From the NCBI GenBank assembly GCA_004144935.1, contig SDZP01000202.1:1-6467 (forward strand): a stretch of 6,467 nucleotides of DNA. The letters run 5' to 3'. The notes beneath the pieces are model-generated. The model saw nothing but the letters and a program-made list of their open reading frames with translations, was not told where the DNA came from and made no database searches. A program made the position numbers and the translations under genes. This document shows, one piece after another, positions 5,855 to 6,467 of the stretch (within the stretch, counting starts at the first letter, position 1; each line of letters begins with the position of its first letter). The DNA is from Caulobacteraceae bacterium (GTDB lineage: Bacteria > Pseudomonadota > Alphaproteobacteria > Caulobacterales > Caulobacteraceae).

Positions 5855-6298
5855 ATGATGAAGAAGATTCTGCTGACCGTCGCGGCTGTCGCCGCTGTCA
5901 CTGCCGCCGTCCCGGCCGCCGCCCAGTCCCATGACCGCGATGGCCGCGGGGGTTACGACCAGCGTCGTGACAACGACCGTCGGGGCGGCGCCGAGCGCTA
6001 CAACCCCAACGAATACGGCAACCGCCGCTGGAATGACGGCTCGCGCCGCGAGTGGATCCAGGCCCGCCGGATCGACGAGCGTGAGGCCCAGATCGCCCAG
6101 CGCATCGACACCGCCGCCCGTCGCGGCGCCCTGACCCCCGGCGAAGCCCGCAGCTTCTTCATCAAGCTGCAGAACGTCGAGACCCTGGAGCGCAACTACA
6201 AGCGCCACAACCGCGACCTCACCAACGGCGAGGTCAAAATCCTGAACTACCGGATGGATCTGCTGCAGCGCGAGATCCGTTACAAGGTCCGTAACTAG
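5855..6298 (+). CDS. Small exported Arg-rich helical protein of unknown function
   Basis: This is a 147-residue protein with a clear signal peptide: MMKK, a hydrophobic Ala/Val core, and cleavage after AAA at residue 23. The mature part starts with a low-complexity Arg/Asp/Gly/Asn region (about 25-63). A helical domain (about 66-145) follows, with regularly placed Arg, Glu and Leu residues and two LT-x-GE helix caps (93-97 and 122-126). I recognise this overall pattern from small periplasmic hypothetical proteins common in Caulobacterales and sphingomonads, but know no assigned function. AAGGAG (5842-5847) is 7 bases before the ATG at 5855; a second ATG at 5858 is 10 bases away, so either may be used. 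It stands alone between the fliE operon and a strong terminator, so it is probably its own transcription unit with no demonstrated flagellar role. Confidence 0.88.
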   Translation: MMKKILLTVAAVAAVTAAVPAAAQSHDRDGRGGYDQRRDNDRRGGAERYNPNEYGNRRWNDGSRREWIQARRIDEREAQIAQRIDTAARRGALTPGEARSFFIKLQNVETLERNYKRHNRDLTNGEVKILNYRMDLLQREIRYKVRN

Positions 6299-6319
6299 TT
6301 GAACGGACTGCTGAAATAG

Positions 6320-6351
6320 AAGGGGCGGCCCACCCGGGCCGCCCCTTTTTC
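6320..6351. terminator. Strong intrinsic terminator, possibly bidirectional
   Basis: GGGGCGGCCC (6322-6331) and GGGCCGCCCC (6336-6345) form a perfect 10-bp stem with loop ACCC, extended by two A-T pairs. TTTTT (6346-6350) follows on the plus strand. It lies 21 bases after the small exported-protein gene. Read on the minus strand, the stem is followed by TTCTATTT and sits just beyond the xthA stop, so it may end both convergent transcripts. Confidence 0.93.
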
Positions 6352-6356
6352 TTGGC

Positions 6357-6467
6357 TCAGAGCGCCAGCGTCACCACCACCGGCACATGGTCCGACGGCT
6401 TTTCCCAGTCGCGGACCTCCCGGTGGATGTCCAGTCCGCGCAGACGGTCGGCCGCCTGCGGGCTGAG
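6357..6467 (-). CDS. xthA: C-terminal end of exodeoxyribonuclease III (partial)
   Basis: The last 36 codons and TGA (6359-6357) of a minus-strand gene are visible; the rest lies beyond the window edge. The end matches exodeoxyribonuclease III of the exonuclease/endonuclease/phosphatase superfamily. LSPQAADRL fits the segment after the DNA-binding core, and WEKPSDHVPVVVTL contains the conserved SDH-x-P motif whose His is catalytic in this superfamily. The enzyme cleaves abasic sites and removes 3' blocks in base excision repair. The Trp-Glu-Lys-Pro before SDH favours XthA over other members, but with so little sequence a related family nuclease is possible. It is convergent with the small exported-protein gene and shares its terminator. 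Confidence 0.85.
   Translation of the reverse strand, partial: LSPQAADRLRGLDIHREVRDWEKPSDHVPVVVTLAL

Overview
The window is about 70% G+C by eye, with strongly G/C-biased third codon positions. It reads as a chromosomal segment of a flagellated alphaproteobacterium, most likely in the Caulobacterales (Caulobacter, Phenylobacterium or Brevundimonas type). The main reasons are the flagellar gene families and a perfect full-length CtrA box (TTAA-N7-TTAA) between two divergent early flagellar operons. The genus is an inference; no search was run.

Layout from left to right. Positions 2-91 hold the Ala/Pro-rich C-terminal tail of an unidentified gene. One base later a GTG starts a 967-residue exported protein (93-2996) with beta-rich, AMIN-like N-terminal repeats and a long TPR-like helical C-terminal half. 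Next is a 307-base stretch without a convincing gene (2997-3303). It contains a perfect 18-base AT-rich palindrome and a start-less open frame with a 33-base tandem repeat. On the minus strand lie fliP (4098-3304) and fliO (4436-4098), with start and stop overlapping. A 57-base divergent control region carrying the CtrA box separates them from the plus-strand operon flgB (4494-4940), flgC (4954-5373) and fliE (5383-5688). After a 166-base spacer comes a small exported Arg-rich protein (5855-6298), then a strong intrinsic terminator. The last feature is the convergent 3' end of a gene that looks like exodeoxyribonuclease III (xthA), cut by the window edge.

How the genes work together. FliO and FliP belong to the inner-membrane core of the flagellar type III export apparatus. 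FliE joins that core and MS-ring to the rod, and FlgB and FlgC are the first proximal rod subunits exported. The two operons therefore build adjacent parts of the basal body, and one CtrA box between them would tie both to the cell cycle, as for Caulobacter class II flagellar genes. The TPR protein lies beside the cluster but is convergent to it; a role in motility is only a contextual guess. I found no mobile element, CRISPR array, tRNA or rRNA. The least explained part is the 2997-3303 spacer.
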